DNA from: Pseudoxanthomonas sp. F37
Lineage (GTDB): Bacteria > Pseudomonadota > Gammaproteobacteria > Xanthomonadales > Xanthomonadaceae
Assembly (NCBI RefSeq): GCF_022965755.1
Contig: NZ_CP095187.1
Coordinates: 1,860,001 to 1,924,000 of the forward strand
Direction: 5' to 3'
DNA length: 64,000 nucleotides
Numbering within the stretch: position 1 is the first letter of the stretch; each line of letters begins with the position of its first letter. The notes under the pieces were generated by a model. The model did not search any database and had not been told where the DNA came from. It worked only from the letters and a program-made list of their open reading frames with translations. Shown piece by piece: positions 48,549-57,295 of this stretch. Position numbers and translations under genes: made by a program.

Positions 48549-48854
48549 ATGACCAAATCCGAACTCATCGAGATCCTCAGCCGCCGCCAGCCGCACCTCA
48601 AGGCCGAGGACGTGGACCTGGCCGTCAAGGCATTGCTGGAAATGATGGGCGGCGCGCTTGCCCAGGGCGATCGCATCGAGATTCGCGGATTCGGCAGTTT
48701 TTCGCTGCACTACCGTCCGCCGCGCATGGGCCGCAATCCCAAGACCGGCGAATCGGTCGCATTGCCCGCCAAGCACGTTCCCCATTTCAAGCCGGGCAAG
48801 GAGCTGCGCGAGCGCGTCAGCGACGTCACGCCCATCGAAGAAGCCGGGGAATAA
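48549..48854 (+). CDS. ihfB: integration host factor subunit beta
   Basis: A DNA-bending protein of 101 residues, partner of IhfA. It starts [17 protein letters not shown]; the DNA-contact arm [15 protein letters not shown] carries the intercalating proline (NPKTG). Placement after rpsA is standard in gammaproteobacteria. The downstream gap of 70 bp contains a TAAGCT that may promote lapA. Confidence 0.97.
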   Translation: MTKSELIEILSRRQPHLKAEDVDLAVKALLEMMGGALAQGDRIEIRGFGSFSLHYRPPRMGRNPKTGESVALPAKHVPHFKPGKELRERVSDVTPIEEAGE

Positions 48855-48924
48855 CGCCTGCGGGGCGCGTGTCGTTCCACGCCGACTCCGCTAAGCTAGG
48901 CGCCGTCCCGCAAGGAGTCGCCTG

Positions 48925-49185
48925 ATGAACATGTTCCGCCTGGTCGTCGCACTGCTGTTCCTGGCCTACGGACTCATCATCGGCGTGCTCAATACGCAGC
49001 CGATCACCCTCAAGCTGCTGTTCACCGAATTCCAGACCTCGTCCGGCGTGGGCATCATGCTGTCCCTGCTGCTGGGCGTGGTGGTCGGTGGGCTGATCGT
49101 GCTGGCCACGCTGGTCTGGCCCCTGTACGCCAAACTGCGCAGGGCCACGCGCGCCGCGGCGCCGACCCAAGATGCCGGCGTCTGA
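48925..49185 (+). CDS. lapA: lipopolysaccharide assembly protein LapA domain protein
   Basis: A small inner-membrane protein (86 residues) with two helices (about 4-22 and 43-66), the LapA/YciS fold. LapA and LapB together control LPS synthesis by guiding FtsH-mediated degradation of LpxC in E. coli. ATG at 48925 has AAGGAG 7 nt upstream. lapB follows after 2 bp, so the two are translated together. Confidence 0.92.
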   Translation: MNMFRLVVALLFLAYGLIIGVLNTQPITLKLLFTEFQTSSGVGIMLSLLLGVVVGGLIVLATLVWPLYAKLRRATRAAAPTQDAGV

Positions 49186-49187
49186 CC

Positions 49188-50366
49188 ATGGCCTTCCTCA
49201 CCGAGTGGTTCTGGTTCTTCCTCTTTCTTCCATTGGCTGCGCTCAGCGGCTGGATCATCGGCCGGCGCGGTGGACAGCGCCATGGGGACACCCAGGTCAG
49301 CCGGCTGTCGAGTACCTACTTCCGCGGCCTGAACTACCTGCTCAACGAGCAGCCCGACAAGGCGATCGAACTTTTCCTGCACATCGCCGAGCTCGACAAG
49401 GAAACTTTCGAGACGCAGGTCGCGCTGGGCCACCTGTTCCGCAGGCGCGGTGAGGTGGACCGCGCCATCCGCCTGCACCAGGGACTGGTGCAGCGGGCGG
49501 ACCTGAGCGACGCCCAGCGCGTGCAGGCCTTGCTGGCGTTGGGCGAGGACTACATGCGTTCGGGTCTGCTGGACCGCGCCGAAACCGTGTTCTCGGACCT
49601 GGCGCGCATCGACCAGCGTGCCCCGCAGGCACTGAAGCATCTCATCGGCATCTACCAGGCCGAGCGCGACTGGGAAAAGGCGATCGACAACGCGCTGCGT
49701 TATGAGGAAGTCACCGGCGAGCCCATGGGCAAGCTGGTCGCCCAGTTCGAGTGCGAGCTGGCCGAACGCCAGCGCACCGCCAACAACATCGAAGCTGCGC
49801 GCGCGGCGGTGGCGCGCGCTTACCAGGCCGACGCCGGCAGTGTCCGTGCCGGCATCATCGAGGGCCGGATCGAATCCGATGCGGGCAATCCGGAAGCGGC
49901 GATCCGCGCATTCGAACGCGCGGCCCGCCACGATCCCGATTACCTGCCCGAGGTGCTGCCCAGCCTGCTGGCGGGGTACGACCAGGTGGGCGACCTGTCG
50001 GGCGCGCGCGCCTTCCTGTCCGAAATGTGCGAGCACTACCGGGGCATCGCGCCCGTGCTGGCGCTGACCCGCCTGGTGGAACGCCAGGAGGGTGTCGCCG
50101 CCGCCCGGGCCTATCTGGCCCGGCAGCTCAAGGATCGGCCGTCGGTAAGAGGCGAAGCCGCGCTGATCGACCTCACGCTGGCCGAAGGCGCCGATCCCGC
50201 GGCAACCCTGCACGATCTGAAGCACATCACCGACCAGTTGCTGGTGCGCAATCCCAGCTACCGGTGCACGCGTTGCGGATTCGGAGCGCGCACGCATCAC
50301 TGGCAATGCCCGAGTTGCAAGGAGTGGGGCACGATCAAGCCGCTGCTGAACTACGCGGTGGTCTGA
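49188..50366 (+). CDS. lapB: lipopolysaccharide assembly protein LapB
   Basis: LapB (392 residues; YciM) is anchored by one N-terminal helix (about 5-25), has a cytoplasmic TPR solenoid of about nine repeats from 45 to 350, and ends in a rubredoxin-like zinc domain with CTRCGFGARTHHWQCPSC. It adapts LpxC for FtsH proteolysis and so balances LPS and phospholipid synthesis. The TGA overlaps the next gene's ATG (TGATG), coupling it to the glycosyltransferase. Confidence 0.96.
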   Translation: MAFLTEWFWFFLFLPLAALSGWIIGRRGGQRHGDTQVSRLSSTYFRGLNYLLNEQPDKAIELFLHIAELDKETFETQVALGHLFRRRGEVDRAIRLHQGLVQRADLSDAQRVQALLALGEDYMRSGLLDRAETVFSDLARIDQRAPQALKHLIGIYQAERDWEKAIDNALRYEEVTGEPMGKLVAQFECELAERQRTANNIEAARAAVARAYQADAGSVRAGIIEGRIESDAGNPEAAIRAFERAARHDPDYLPEVLPSLLAGYDQVGDLSGARAFLSEMCEHYRGIAPVLALTRLVERQEGVAAARAYLARQLKDRPSVRGEAALIDLTLAEGADPAATLHDLKHITDQLLVRNPSYRCTRCGFGARTHHWQCPSCKEWGTIKPLLNYAVV

Positions 50367-51334
50367 TGCCTCATGCATTCGTCTGGCTGGGGCTGCTGAC
50401 CGCGGCCGCCGCTGTGGCGACCTGGCTGGCGCGTCGCTACGCCTTGCGCGGCAATCTGCTGGACCAGCCCGGCGAACGGCGCAGCCACAGCGTCGCCACG
50501 CCGCGCGGGGGCGGTATCGCCATCGTGGCGGTGGTGCTGGCGGCCGGTGCGTTCCTGGCCCTGCGTCCCCCTGCAGGCGCGCTGTGGGCGGGATTTCTGC
50601 CCGGATTCCTGATCGTGGCCGGTATCGGCTGGTGGGACGACCATCGCCCCCTGTCCCCGTGGCTGCGATTGGGCGTCCATGGCGTCGCGGCCGTCGCCTT
50701 GGCGGCTGGCGCGTGGTGCCAGGGCGGCCAGGCAGGGCTGGCCTTGCTGGCGTTCGGCATGGCGATGGTGCTGGTCAATGTGTGGAATTTCATGGACGGC
50801 ATCAACGGGCTGGCGGCCAGCCAGGCCGCTGTGGCGGCACTGGCCTTCGCCGCCCTGTTGACGGACGGCTGGCATTGGCTGGCCCTGGCCGTGCTGGCGG
50901 GGTGCCTGGGCTTTCTTCCGTTCAACTTCCCCAAGGCGCGCATATTCCTGGGAGACGTCGGTAGCGGGGCACTGGGATTCGCGCTGGCCGGTCTGTTCGC
51001 GGCTGCGGCTCTGGCCTCGCCGCCTGCGAGGTGGCCGGTGCTGTTGCTTCCCCTCACGGCCTTCCTCGTCGACGCCGGCTTCACCTTGCTGGAGCGCATG
51101 CTGAGGGGCGAGTCATGGTGGACCCCTCATGTCAGTCATCTCTACCAGCGGAGTGCACGGCGGTATGGGCACACCGCCGTAACCGTGATTTACATGGCGT
51201 TTGGCGGCGTTACATTACTGTTAACATACGCGATGTCCCATGCGTCGCTCGGGGTGGCGCTGGCTACGGCGGCCGTCGCTTACGGTGTGGGTGGGGCGCT
51301 GTGGTTTTCATTGCGCCGAGGACGGCGCGGCTAG
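50366..51334 (+). CDS. polyprenyl-phosphate sugar-1-phosphate transferase, WecA/MraY family
   Basis: An integral membrane enzyme of 322 residues with about ten helices. The family's catalytic acids are visible in WWDDHRPLS, NVWNFMDGINGLA and RIFLGDVGSGALGF, and the WTPHVSHLYQR motif near the end corresponds to the HxxHxxR-like loop. Such enzymes transfer N-acetyl-hexosamine 1-phosphate to undecaprenyl phosphate, starting O-antigen or exopolysaccharide repeats. The following epimerase and galU fit an O-antigen/exopolysaccharide role. Exact sugar is unknown. Confidence 0.9.
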   Translation: MPHAFVWLGLLTAAAAVATWLARRYALRGNLLDQPGERRSHSVATPRGGGIAIVAVVLAAGAFLALRPPAGALWAGFLPGFLIVAGIGWWDDHRPLSPWLRLGVHGVAAVALAAGAWCQGGQAGLALLAFGMAMVLVNVWNFMDGINGLAASQAAVAALAFAALLTDGWHWLALAVLAGCLGFLPFNFPKARIFLGDVGSGALGFALAGLFAAAALASPPARWPVLLLPLTAFLVDAGFTLLERMLRGESWWTPHVSHLYQRSARRYGHTAVTVIYMAFGGVTLLLTYAMSHASLGVALATAAVAYGVGGALWFSLRRGRRG

Positions 51335-51356
51335 CAGGCACCTGGAGATGGAGCTG

Positions 51357-53270
51357 ATGGAATCATGGCGGGATCGATTGAGCGGTGTGATGCCACGCGT
51401 CCTCGTCGCGGCCCATGATCTGGGCATGGTGTGGATCTGCTGGCAGATCCTGCACCGGTTGCGTTACGCCATGCTGGCCCATTCGCCGGACTTCCCCCTG
51501 TGGTCCAACGAAATCGCCATCGTTCTGGTGGCGCAGGGCACGGTGTTCTGGTGGATGGGGCTGTACCGGGGGCTGTGGCGCTTTGCGAGCCTGCCGGATC
51601 TGTGGAACATCGTGAAGGCATGTGCGCTGGGCTTCCTGGGCATACTGCTGGGTCTGTTCTTCTACAATCGCTTCGGTTCCACGCCGCGCGTGGTGCTCGG
51701 GTTCTATCCGTTCGCGCTCGTCGGGCTGCTTGGCTTGCCTCGCCTGGTCTATCGCGCCTGGAAGGACAGTCAGGCTCAACGTGTCAACGAGACCGCCTCG
51801 CGCGTGCTGATTCTGGGCGCCGGGCGTGCCGGCGAAGCGCTGGTGCGCGAGCTGCGCCGCACGGGCGTCTACTACCCGATCGCATTCCTCGATGACGCCA
51901 CCCGGCTGCATGGTTCGAAGCTGCAGGGCGTGCCCGTTCTCGGCGGGCTGGAGAACGCCGCTGCCGTCGCGCGCGAAACCGCGGCGCGCATGCTCGTCAT
52001 CGCCATGCCTTCGCTGGACGCGCCGGCCATGCAGCGCGTGGTGGCGATCTGCGAGAGCACCGGATTGCCGTTCCGCATGGTGCCCAAACTGATCAACGTG
52101 CTGGAAGGGCAGTCCATGCCCGGCGATCTCAAGGAGGTCGCGATCGAAGACCTGCTGGGTCGCAAATCTGTGACGCCGGACTGGAAGCTCATACGCGGCT
52201 GGCTGGGCGGGCGCACCGTCATGGTGACGGGCGCGGGCGGATCGATCGGATCCGAGCTCTGCCGGCAGTGCGCACGGCATGGTGCCCAGCGGATAGCGCT
52301 GGTCGAGATCGACGAACTGGCGCTGATCACCATCCAGGGCGACCTGCGGCGCGCCTTCCCCGACCTCGAGGTGCTGCCGGTGCTGGGCAATTGCGGCGAT
52401 CCCGCCGTCATCGCCCATGCCTTGGCGATCGCCGAGCCCGATGCGGTATTCCATGCCGCCGCCTACAAGCAGGTGCCGTTGCTGGAAAGCCATCTGCGCG
52501 AGGCCGTGGGCAACAACGTGCTGGCGACCGAGGCGGTGGCACGCGCCTGCCGCGACGCCGGCGTGGCGACCTTCGTGCTGATCTCGACGGACAAGGCGGT
52601 GGATCCGGTCAACGTGCTGGGGGCCACCAAGCGCCTGGCCGAGATGGCGTGCCAGTCGCTCGACGACGCCCGCTCCGGCACCCGCTACGTCACCGTGCGG
52701 TTCGGCAACGTCCTGGACTCGGCGGGAAGCGTGGTGCCGCTGTTCCGCGAACAGATCCGCAAGGGCGGACCGGTCACCGTGACCGATCCCGACGTCACCC
52801 GGTATTTCATGACCATCCCGGAGGCGTGCCAGCTGATCCTGCAGGCCGCCTCCGGCGCGGCGCACGCCTCCATCTATACGCTGGACATGGGCGATCCGGT
52901 GCCGATCCGGCTGCTGGCCGAGCAGATGATCCGCCTGGCCGGCAAGCAACCGGGACGGGACATCGCCATCGTCTACACAGGCCTGCGGCCCGGCGAAAAG
53001 CTGCATGAGACGCTTTTCCACGCCGACGAGCGCTATCAGCCGACGTCGCACTCCAAGATCATGAAGGCGATCGCGCGCGAGGTTTCGAGCGAGTTCATCG
53101 ATCTGGCCCTGCAGCGCCTGCGCGCCGCGCACGCCCGCTACGACACCACCGAGCTGGCCGAGGTGTTGAGGATCGCCGTGCCGGAATTCACGCCGATGTC
53201 AAACGATCAGAACGAAGCATCGGCTAACATCGTGGTCTTCCCTGGTCGAGACGCCCGCAGAACCCGATGA
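51357..53270 (+). CDS. membrane-bound nucleoside-diphosphate sugar 4,6-dehydratase, WbpM/CapD type
   Basis: A 637-residue protein with four N-terminal membrane helices, a Rossmann sensor-like domain ([15 protein letters not shown] at about 150) and the catalytic SDR domain ([14 protein letters not shown] at about 290). The catalytic block is [18 protein letters not shown], without the usual YxxxK tyrosine, as in WbpM-type enzymes that turn UDP-GlcNAc into a 4-keto-6-deoxy sugar. ATG at 51357 is preferred on ribosome spacing; ATG at 51348 adds three residues. It follows the WecA-type gene and overlaps galU by 4 bp. Confidence 0.92.
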   Translation: MESWRDRLSGVMPRVLVAAHDLGMVWICWQILHRLRYAMLAHSPDFPLWSNEIAIVLVAQGTVFWWMGLYRGLWRFASLPDLWNIVKACALGFLGILLGLFFYNRFGSTPRVVLGFYPFALVGLLGLPRLVYRAWKDSQAQRVNETASRVLILGAGRAGEALVRELRRTGVYYPIAFLDDATRLHGSKLQGVPVLGGLENAAAVARETAARMLVIAMPSLDAPAMQRVVAICESTGLPFRMVPKLINVLEGQSMPGDLKEVAIEDLLGRKSVTPDWKLIRGWLGGRTVMVTGAGGSIGSELCRQCARHGAQRIALVEIDELALITIQGDLRRAFPDLEVLPVLGNCGDPAVIAHALAIAEPDAVFHAAAYKQVPLLESHLREAVGNNVLATEAVARACRDAGVATFVLISTDKAVDPVNVLGATKRLAEMACQSLDDARSGTRYVTVRFGNVLDSAGSVVPLFREQIRKGGPVTVTDPDVTRYFMTIPEACQLILQAASGAAHASIYTLDMGDPVPIRLLAEQMIRLAGKQPGRDIAIVYTGLRPGEKLHETLFHADERYQPTSHSKIMKAIAREVSSEFIDLALQRLRAAHARYDTTELAEVLRIAVPEFTPMSNDQNEASANIVVFPGRDARRTR

Positions 53271-54169
53271 CTTCCGCCCGCATCCGCAAGGCCGTGTTCC
53301 CCGTGGCGGGACTCGGCACCCGCTTCCTGCCCGCAACCAAGACCGTCCCCAAGGAAATGCTGCCGATCATCGACCGGCCGCTGATCCAGTACGCCGTCGA
53401 CGAAGCGGTCGAGGCAGGCTGCGACACGCTGATCTTCGTCACCAACCGTTACAAGCATGCGGTGGCGGACTACTTCGACAAGGCCTACGAGCTGGAGCAG
53501 AAGCTCGAGCGGGCCGGCAAGACCGAGCAGCTGGACCTGGTGCGCAACGTGCTTCCGCCACACGTGCGGGCCGTGTTCGTGACCCAGGCCGAAGCGCTGG
53601 GGCTGGGCCATGCCGTCCTTTGCGCCAAACCCATCGTCGGCGATGAGCCGTTCGCCGTGCTGCTGCCCGACGACCTGATCTGGAACCGGGGACCCGGTGC
53701 GCTGAAGCAGATGGCGGATGCCGCTGAACGTTCCGGCGCGAGCATGATCGCCGTGCAGGACGTATCGCCGGAACAGACCGGCAGCTACGGCATCGTGGCG
53801 ACAGAGTCCTTCAACGGGCGCGAAGGCAGGATCGGTGCCATCGTCGAAAAGCCGAAGCCCGAGGATGCGCCCAGCACCCTCGCCGTGGTCGGGCGCTACG
53901 TCCTGGACGGACGCATTTTCGAGTTGCTGGAGAACACCACGCCCGGCGCGGGCGGCGAAATCCAGTTGACCGACGGCATCGCCCAACTGCTGCGCGAAAA
54001 GCCCGTGCACGCCTACCGCTTCCAGGGCACGCGCTTCGATTGCGGCACCCATATCGGCCTGATCGAAGCCACCATCCGTTACGCGCTGGACCACGAGAAG
54101 CTCAGCGATGCGGCGCGCGACACCATGCAGGACGCGCTGAGCGAACTGGGCGTACGGGACCTGCAGTAG
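53267..54169 (+). CDS. galU: UTP-glucose-1-phosphate uridylyltransferase
   Basis: GalU (300 residues) forms UDP-glucose for LPS, exopolysaccharide and osmolyte synthesis. The nucleotide loop [19 protein letters not shown] and the later [12 protein letters not shown] are conserved. Its ATG overlaps the dehydratase stop (ATGA), so the envelope-sugar genes form one operon from lapA or earlier to here. Confidence 0.97.
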   Translation: MTSARIRKAVFPVAGLGTRFLPATKTVPKEMLPIIDRPLIQYAVDEAVEAGCDTLIFVTNRYKHAVADYFDKAYELEQKLERAGKTEQLDLVRNVLPPHVRAVFVTQAEALGLGHAVLCAKPIVGDEPFAVLLPDDLIWNRGPGALKQMADAAERSGASMIAVQDVSPEQTGSYGIVATESFNGREGRIGAIVEKPKPEDAPSTLAVVGRYVLDGRIFELLENTTPGAGGEIQLTDGIAQLLREKPVHAYRFQGTRFDCGTHIGLIEATIRYALDHEKLSDAARDTMQDALSELGVRDLQ

Positions 54170-54223
54170 ACCTTGCGCGGGTACGCTCGCGGGCGGCAAC
54201 AAGGCCCCATAATCCCGTCCGCG

Positions 54224-55522
54224 ATGTCAGAACCTGCTTCCAGCTACTATCTGGCGACGGCTGCGCCGTCCTTGCCGCACGAACCCCTCCGGGGGCGTCG
54301 GGAAGCCGCCGTCTGCGTCATCGGCGGTGGTTTCGCCGGCCTGAACACGGCCCTGGGCCTGGCCGAGCGCGGTACGCGCGAGGTCGTCGTCCTGGAGGCG
54401 AGGGCGCCCGGTTTTGGCGCGTCCGGGCGCAACGGGGGATTCGTCTTCGGCGGCTTTTCGCGCGGCGAGGGCGCGCTGCTGCGGGAGGTGGGCGTCGCGC
54501 GCGCGAAGGCGTTGTACGGCGGCACGCTGCAGGCGGTCGAGCTGATCCGCGAGCGGATCGCGCGCTACCGGATCGACTGCGAACCGACGGAGCAGGGCGT
54601 CATCTGGGCGAACTGGTTCAAGGACGCTGCGGTGCTGCGCGAGCGCCAGGCGCTGCTGGCGGAACACTACGACACCCATTGGGCCTGGTGGTCGCGCGAT
54701 CGGTTGCGCACCCAGGTCAACTCAACCCGCTACCACGACGGTCTGTTCGAGCCGCAGGGTTTCCATTTCCATCCGCTGAACTACGCGACGGGACTGGCGC
54801 GGGTTGTGGCCGACGCGGGCGTGGCGGTGCATGCGGCATCGCCGGCGGTGTCGCTGGAACGCAACGGGGCTTCGTGGCGGGTGCGTACGCCGGAAGGCGA
54901 GGTCGAAGCGCCGCAGGTCGTGCTCGCATGCGGCGGCTATCTGGCCGGCCTGCGCGCACGCGTCGACGCGGCGGTACTGCCCATCGCCACCTACGTGATG
55001 GTGACCGCGCCCCTGGGCGCGCGCTTGTCCGAGGTGCTGGCGACCGGCGCAGCCGTCTACGACACGCGTTTCGCCTTCGACTATTACCGGCCGCTACCCG
55101 ATACGCGCATCCTCTGGGGCGGACGGATCTCCGTGCTCGACCGTTCGCCCGCCGCGGTGCGACGCCTGCTCTACCGGGACATGTTGAAGGTGTTTCCGCA
55201 GCTCGAAGGCATCGGCATCGACTACGCGTGGTCGGGCCTGATGAGCTACGCGCGGCACCAGATGCCGCAGATCGGCCAGGTCGAACCCGGATTGTGGCTG
55301 GCGCAGGCCTTCGGTGGGCATGGCGTGGCCCCCACGACGTTCGCCGGGGAAGTGCTGGCGGCGGCGATTGCGCAGGGAGACGGCCGGTGGAAGGAATTCG
55401 CGGATTACGGCCTGGTGTCCGCGCTGAAGCCGGCGGGGTTCCTGGGGGCCCAGTTGAGTTACTGGTGGGCCGAATCCAGGGACGCCTGGAAGGATTGGCG
55501 GGAACGGGCGAGCGGAGGATGA
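54224..55522 (+). CDS. FAD-dependent oxidoreductase, DadA/PuuB-like
   Basis: A 432-residue flavoprotein of the D-amino-acid/glycine oxidase group. FAD-binding start CVIGGGFAGLNTALGLAERG at about 31-50; ASGRNGGFVFGG and the C-terminal AQAFGGHGVAPT complete the flavin site. ASGRNGG followed by FGG is seen in gamma-glutamylputrescine oxidases (PuuB) and relatives, so an amine or D-amino acid may be the substrate; this is inference. It lies 54 bp after galU with CATAAT at about 54210 as a possible -10 close to the start. Confidence 0.88.
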   Translation: MSEPASSYYLATAAPSLPHEPLRGRREAAVCVIGGGFAGLNTALGLAERGTREVVVLEARAPGFGASGRNGGFVFGGFSRGEGALLREVGVARAKALYGGTLQAVELIRERIARYRIDCEPTEQGVIWANWFKDAAVLRERQALLAEHYDTHWAWWSRDRLRTQVNSTRYHDGLFEPQGFHFHPLNYATGLARVVADAGVAVHAASPAVSLERNGASWRVRTPEGEVEAPQVVLACGGYLAGLRARVDAAVLPIATYVMVTAPLGARLSEVLATGAAVYDTRFAFDYYRPLPDTRILWGGRISVLDRSPAAVRRLLYRDMLKVFPQLEGIGIDYAWSGLMSYARHQMPQIGQVEPGLWLAQAFGGHGVAPTTFAGEVLAAAIAQGDGRWKEFADYGLVSALKPAGFLGAQLSYWWAESRDAWKDWRERASGG

Positions 55523-55863
55523 GCGTGGAGAGCGGTGCGATCGGCTGGGCGGATTTCGAAAAGGTGCACCTGTGCGCCGGCACCGTCGTGCGCGTGGAGG
55601 CCTTCCCGGAAGCGCGCAAGCCCGCATGGAAGGTATGGGTGGATTTCGGTCCGCATGGCGTCAAGAAGACCAGCGCGCAGATCCACGCGCTCTACGGCGC
55701 GGACGATCTGGTGGGCCGGCAGATCGTCGGCGTCATCAACTTTCCGCCCAAGCAGGTCGGTCCGTTCGTATCCGAGTTCCTGCTGACCGGGTTCCATACC
55801 GATGCCGGCGTGGTGGTGACCACCGTCGAGCGTCCCGTCCCGGACGGCGCACGCCTGGCCTGA
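55519..55863 (+). CDS. csaA: tRNA-binding domain protein CsaA
   Basis: A 114-residue OB-fold protein of the CsaA group (related to the tRNA-binding tails of methionyl-tRNA synthetase), reported as a chaperone-like secretion helper in Bacillus. Features: HLCAGTVVRVEAFPEARKPAW, FGPHGVKKTSAQI and GVINFPPKQVGPFVSEFL. Its start overlaps the oxidoreductase stop (ATGA), an operon for which I see no functional reason. Confidence 0.93.
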   Translation: MSVESGAIGWADFEKVHLCAGTVVRVEAFPEARKPAWKVWVDFGPHGVKKTSAQIHALYGADDLVGRQIVGVINFPPKQVGPFVSEFLLTGFHTDAGVVVTTVERPVPDGARLA

Positions 55864-55883
55864 GTTCCGGTCTTCGGAACGAA

Positions 55884-55905
55884 CATGGCGCCTCGCGGCG
55901 CCATG
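55884..55905. terminator. hairpin between convergent csaA and fadA
   Basis: CATGGCGCC and GGCGCCATG pair perfectly around TCGC, midway between two convergent stops. No T tract on either side. Confidence 0.45.
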
Positions 55906-55927
55906 TCGTGGACGGTGCGTAGTGTCC

Positions 55928-57133
55928 TCAGAGCGATTCGAAGATGCCCGCCGCGCCCATGCCGGTGCCGATGCACATGGTCACCATGCCGTACTTCTTC
56001 TGCCGGCGACGCATGCCGTGCACGATCGTCGCGGTACGGATGGCGCCGGTGGCGCCCAGCGGATGGCCGAGCGCGATGGCGCCGCCCAGCGGATTGATCT
56101 TCGACGGGTCCAGGTCGCTGTCGCGGATCACCGCCAGGGCCTGTGCGGCGAAGGCTTCGTTGAGCTCGATCCAATCCAGCTGATCCTTGGTCAGGCCGGC
56201 CTGCTTCAGGGCCTTCGGGATGGCCGCGATCGGGCCGATGCCCATCACTTCCGGCCGCACGCCGGCCACCGAGAAGCTGACGAAGCGCGCCAACGGGGTC
56301 AGGCCGTAGTCCTTGATCGCCTGCTCCGAGGCCAGCAGCACGCCGGCCGCGCCGTCGCTCATCTGCGAGGAGGTGCCCGCGGTCACGGTGCCGCCGAACT
56401 GCGGGTTGCGGAACACGGTGCGCAGCTTGGCCAGGCCTTCCAGGGAGGTGTCCGCGCGCGGCCCCTCATCCTGCTCCACCAGCAGCTTCTTCAGGCGCAC
56501 GGTGTTGCCGGCCAGGTCGGGCTGGCGCGAGACGACCTCGTAGGGGCTGATCTCGTCACGGAATTCGCCCGCGGCCTGCGCCGCCAGGGCCTTCTGGTGC
56601 GAAGCCACGGCGAAGGCGTCCTGGTCCTCGCGCGAAATCTTCCATTCCTCGGCGACCTTCTCGGCGGTGATGCCCATGCCGTAGGCGATGGCCACGTGGT
56701 CGTTGTCGAACACGCTGGGCGCCATGGCGATCTTGTTGCCCATCATCGGCACCATGCTCATGCTCTCGGTGCCGCCGGCGAGCATCAGGTCGGCATGGCC
56801 CAGGCGGATCTGGTCCGCCGCCATCGCCACCGCCTGCAGGCCGGACGAGCAGAAGCGGTTGATGGTCTGCGCGGCGATGGTGTTCGGCAGGCCCGCCAGC
56901 AGCAGGCCGATGCGCGCCACGTTCATGCCTTGCTCGGCTTCGGGCATCGCGCAGCCGATGATGGCGTCGTCGATGCGGTTGACGTCGATGCCCGGCGCCT
57001 GCGCCACGACCGACTTCAGTACGTGCGCCAGCATGTCGTCCGGACGGGTGTTGCGGAACACGCCCTTGGGCGCCTTGCCGACCGGCGTGCGGGTGGCGGC
57101 GACGATGTAGGCGTCTTGGATTTGTTTGCTCAC
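55928..57133 (-). CDS. fadA: acetyl-CoA C-acyltransferase (3-ketoacyl-CoA thiolase)
   Basis: The thiolase (401 residues) cleaves 3-ketoacyl-CoA in the last step of beta-oxidation. Nucleophile cysteine in NRFCSSGLQAV (about residue 91), base histidine in GGAIALGHPLGATGAIR and the second cysteine in MCIGTGMGAAG are all present. It is the last gene of the operon, separated from the multienzyme gene by 160 bp that contain a dispersed repeat. Chain-length preference cannot be read from sequence. Confidence 0.94.
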   Translation of the reverse strand: MSKQIQDAYIVAATRTPVGKAPKGVFRNTRPDDMLAHVLKSVVAQAPGIDVNRIDDAIIGCAMPEAEQGMNVARIGLLLAGLPNTIAAQTINRFCSSGLQAVAMAADQIRLGHADLMLAGGTESMSMVPMMGNKIAMAPSVFDNDHVAIAYGMGITAEKVAEEWKISREDQDAFAVASHQKALAAQAAGEFRDEISPYEVVSRQPDLAGNTVRLKKLLVEQDEGPRADTSLEGLAKLRTVFRNPQFGGTVTAGTSSQMSDGAAGVLLASEQAIKDYGLTPLARFVSFSVAGVRPEVMGIGPIAAIPKALKQAGLTKDQLDWIELNEAFAAQALAVIRDSDLDPSKINPLGGAIALGHPLGATGAIRTATIVHGMRRRQKKYGMVTMCIGTGMGAAGIFESL

Positions 57134-57151
57134 TTGGCTTTCTCCGAAAGC

Positions 57152-57295
57152 CGGGAATGGGGAATGGAGAGTCGGGAATCGTGAAGACGGATTCGCGCGA
57201 TCTGCGGCATTCCTGTTTCCCGGCAGAAAATTAGGGAGGGAGAGAGGCGTCGGGAGTTGACGGCGTCCATTCCCGATTCCCCACTCCCGATTCTC
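57152..57295. repeat. dispersed inverted repeat (GGGAATGGGGAATGG type), copy 2
   Basis: The left arm CGGGAATGGGGAATGGAGAG and the right arm, its near-complement (CCATTCCCGATTCCCCACTC), enclose about 100 bp between the multienzyme gene and fadA. The right arm touches the stop codon of the upstream gene. It is related to 6302-6412 and likewise sits inside an operon. Confidence 0.8.
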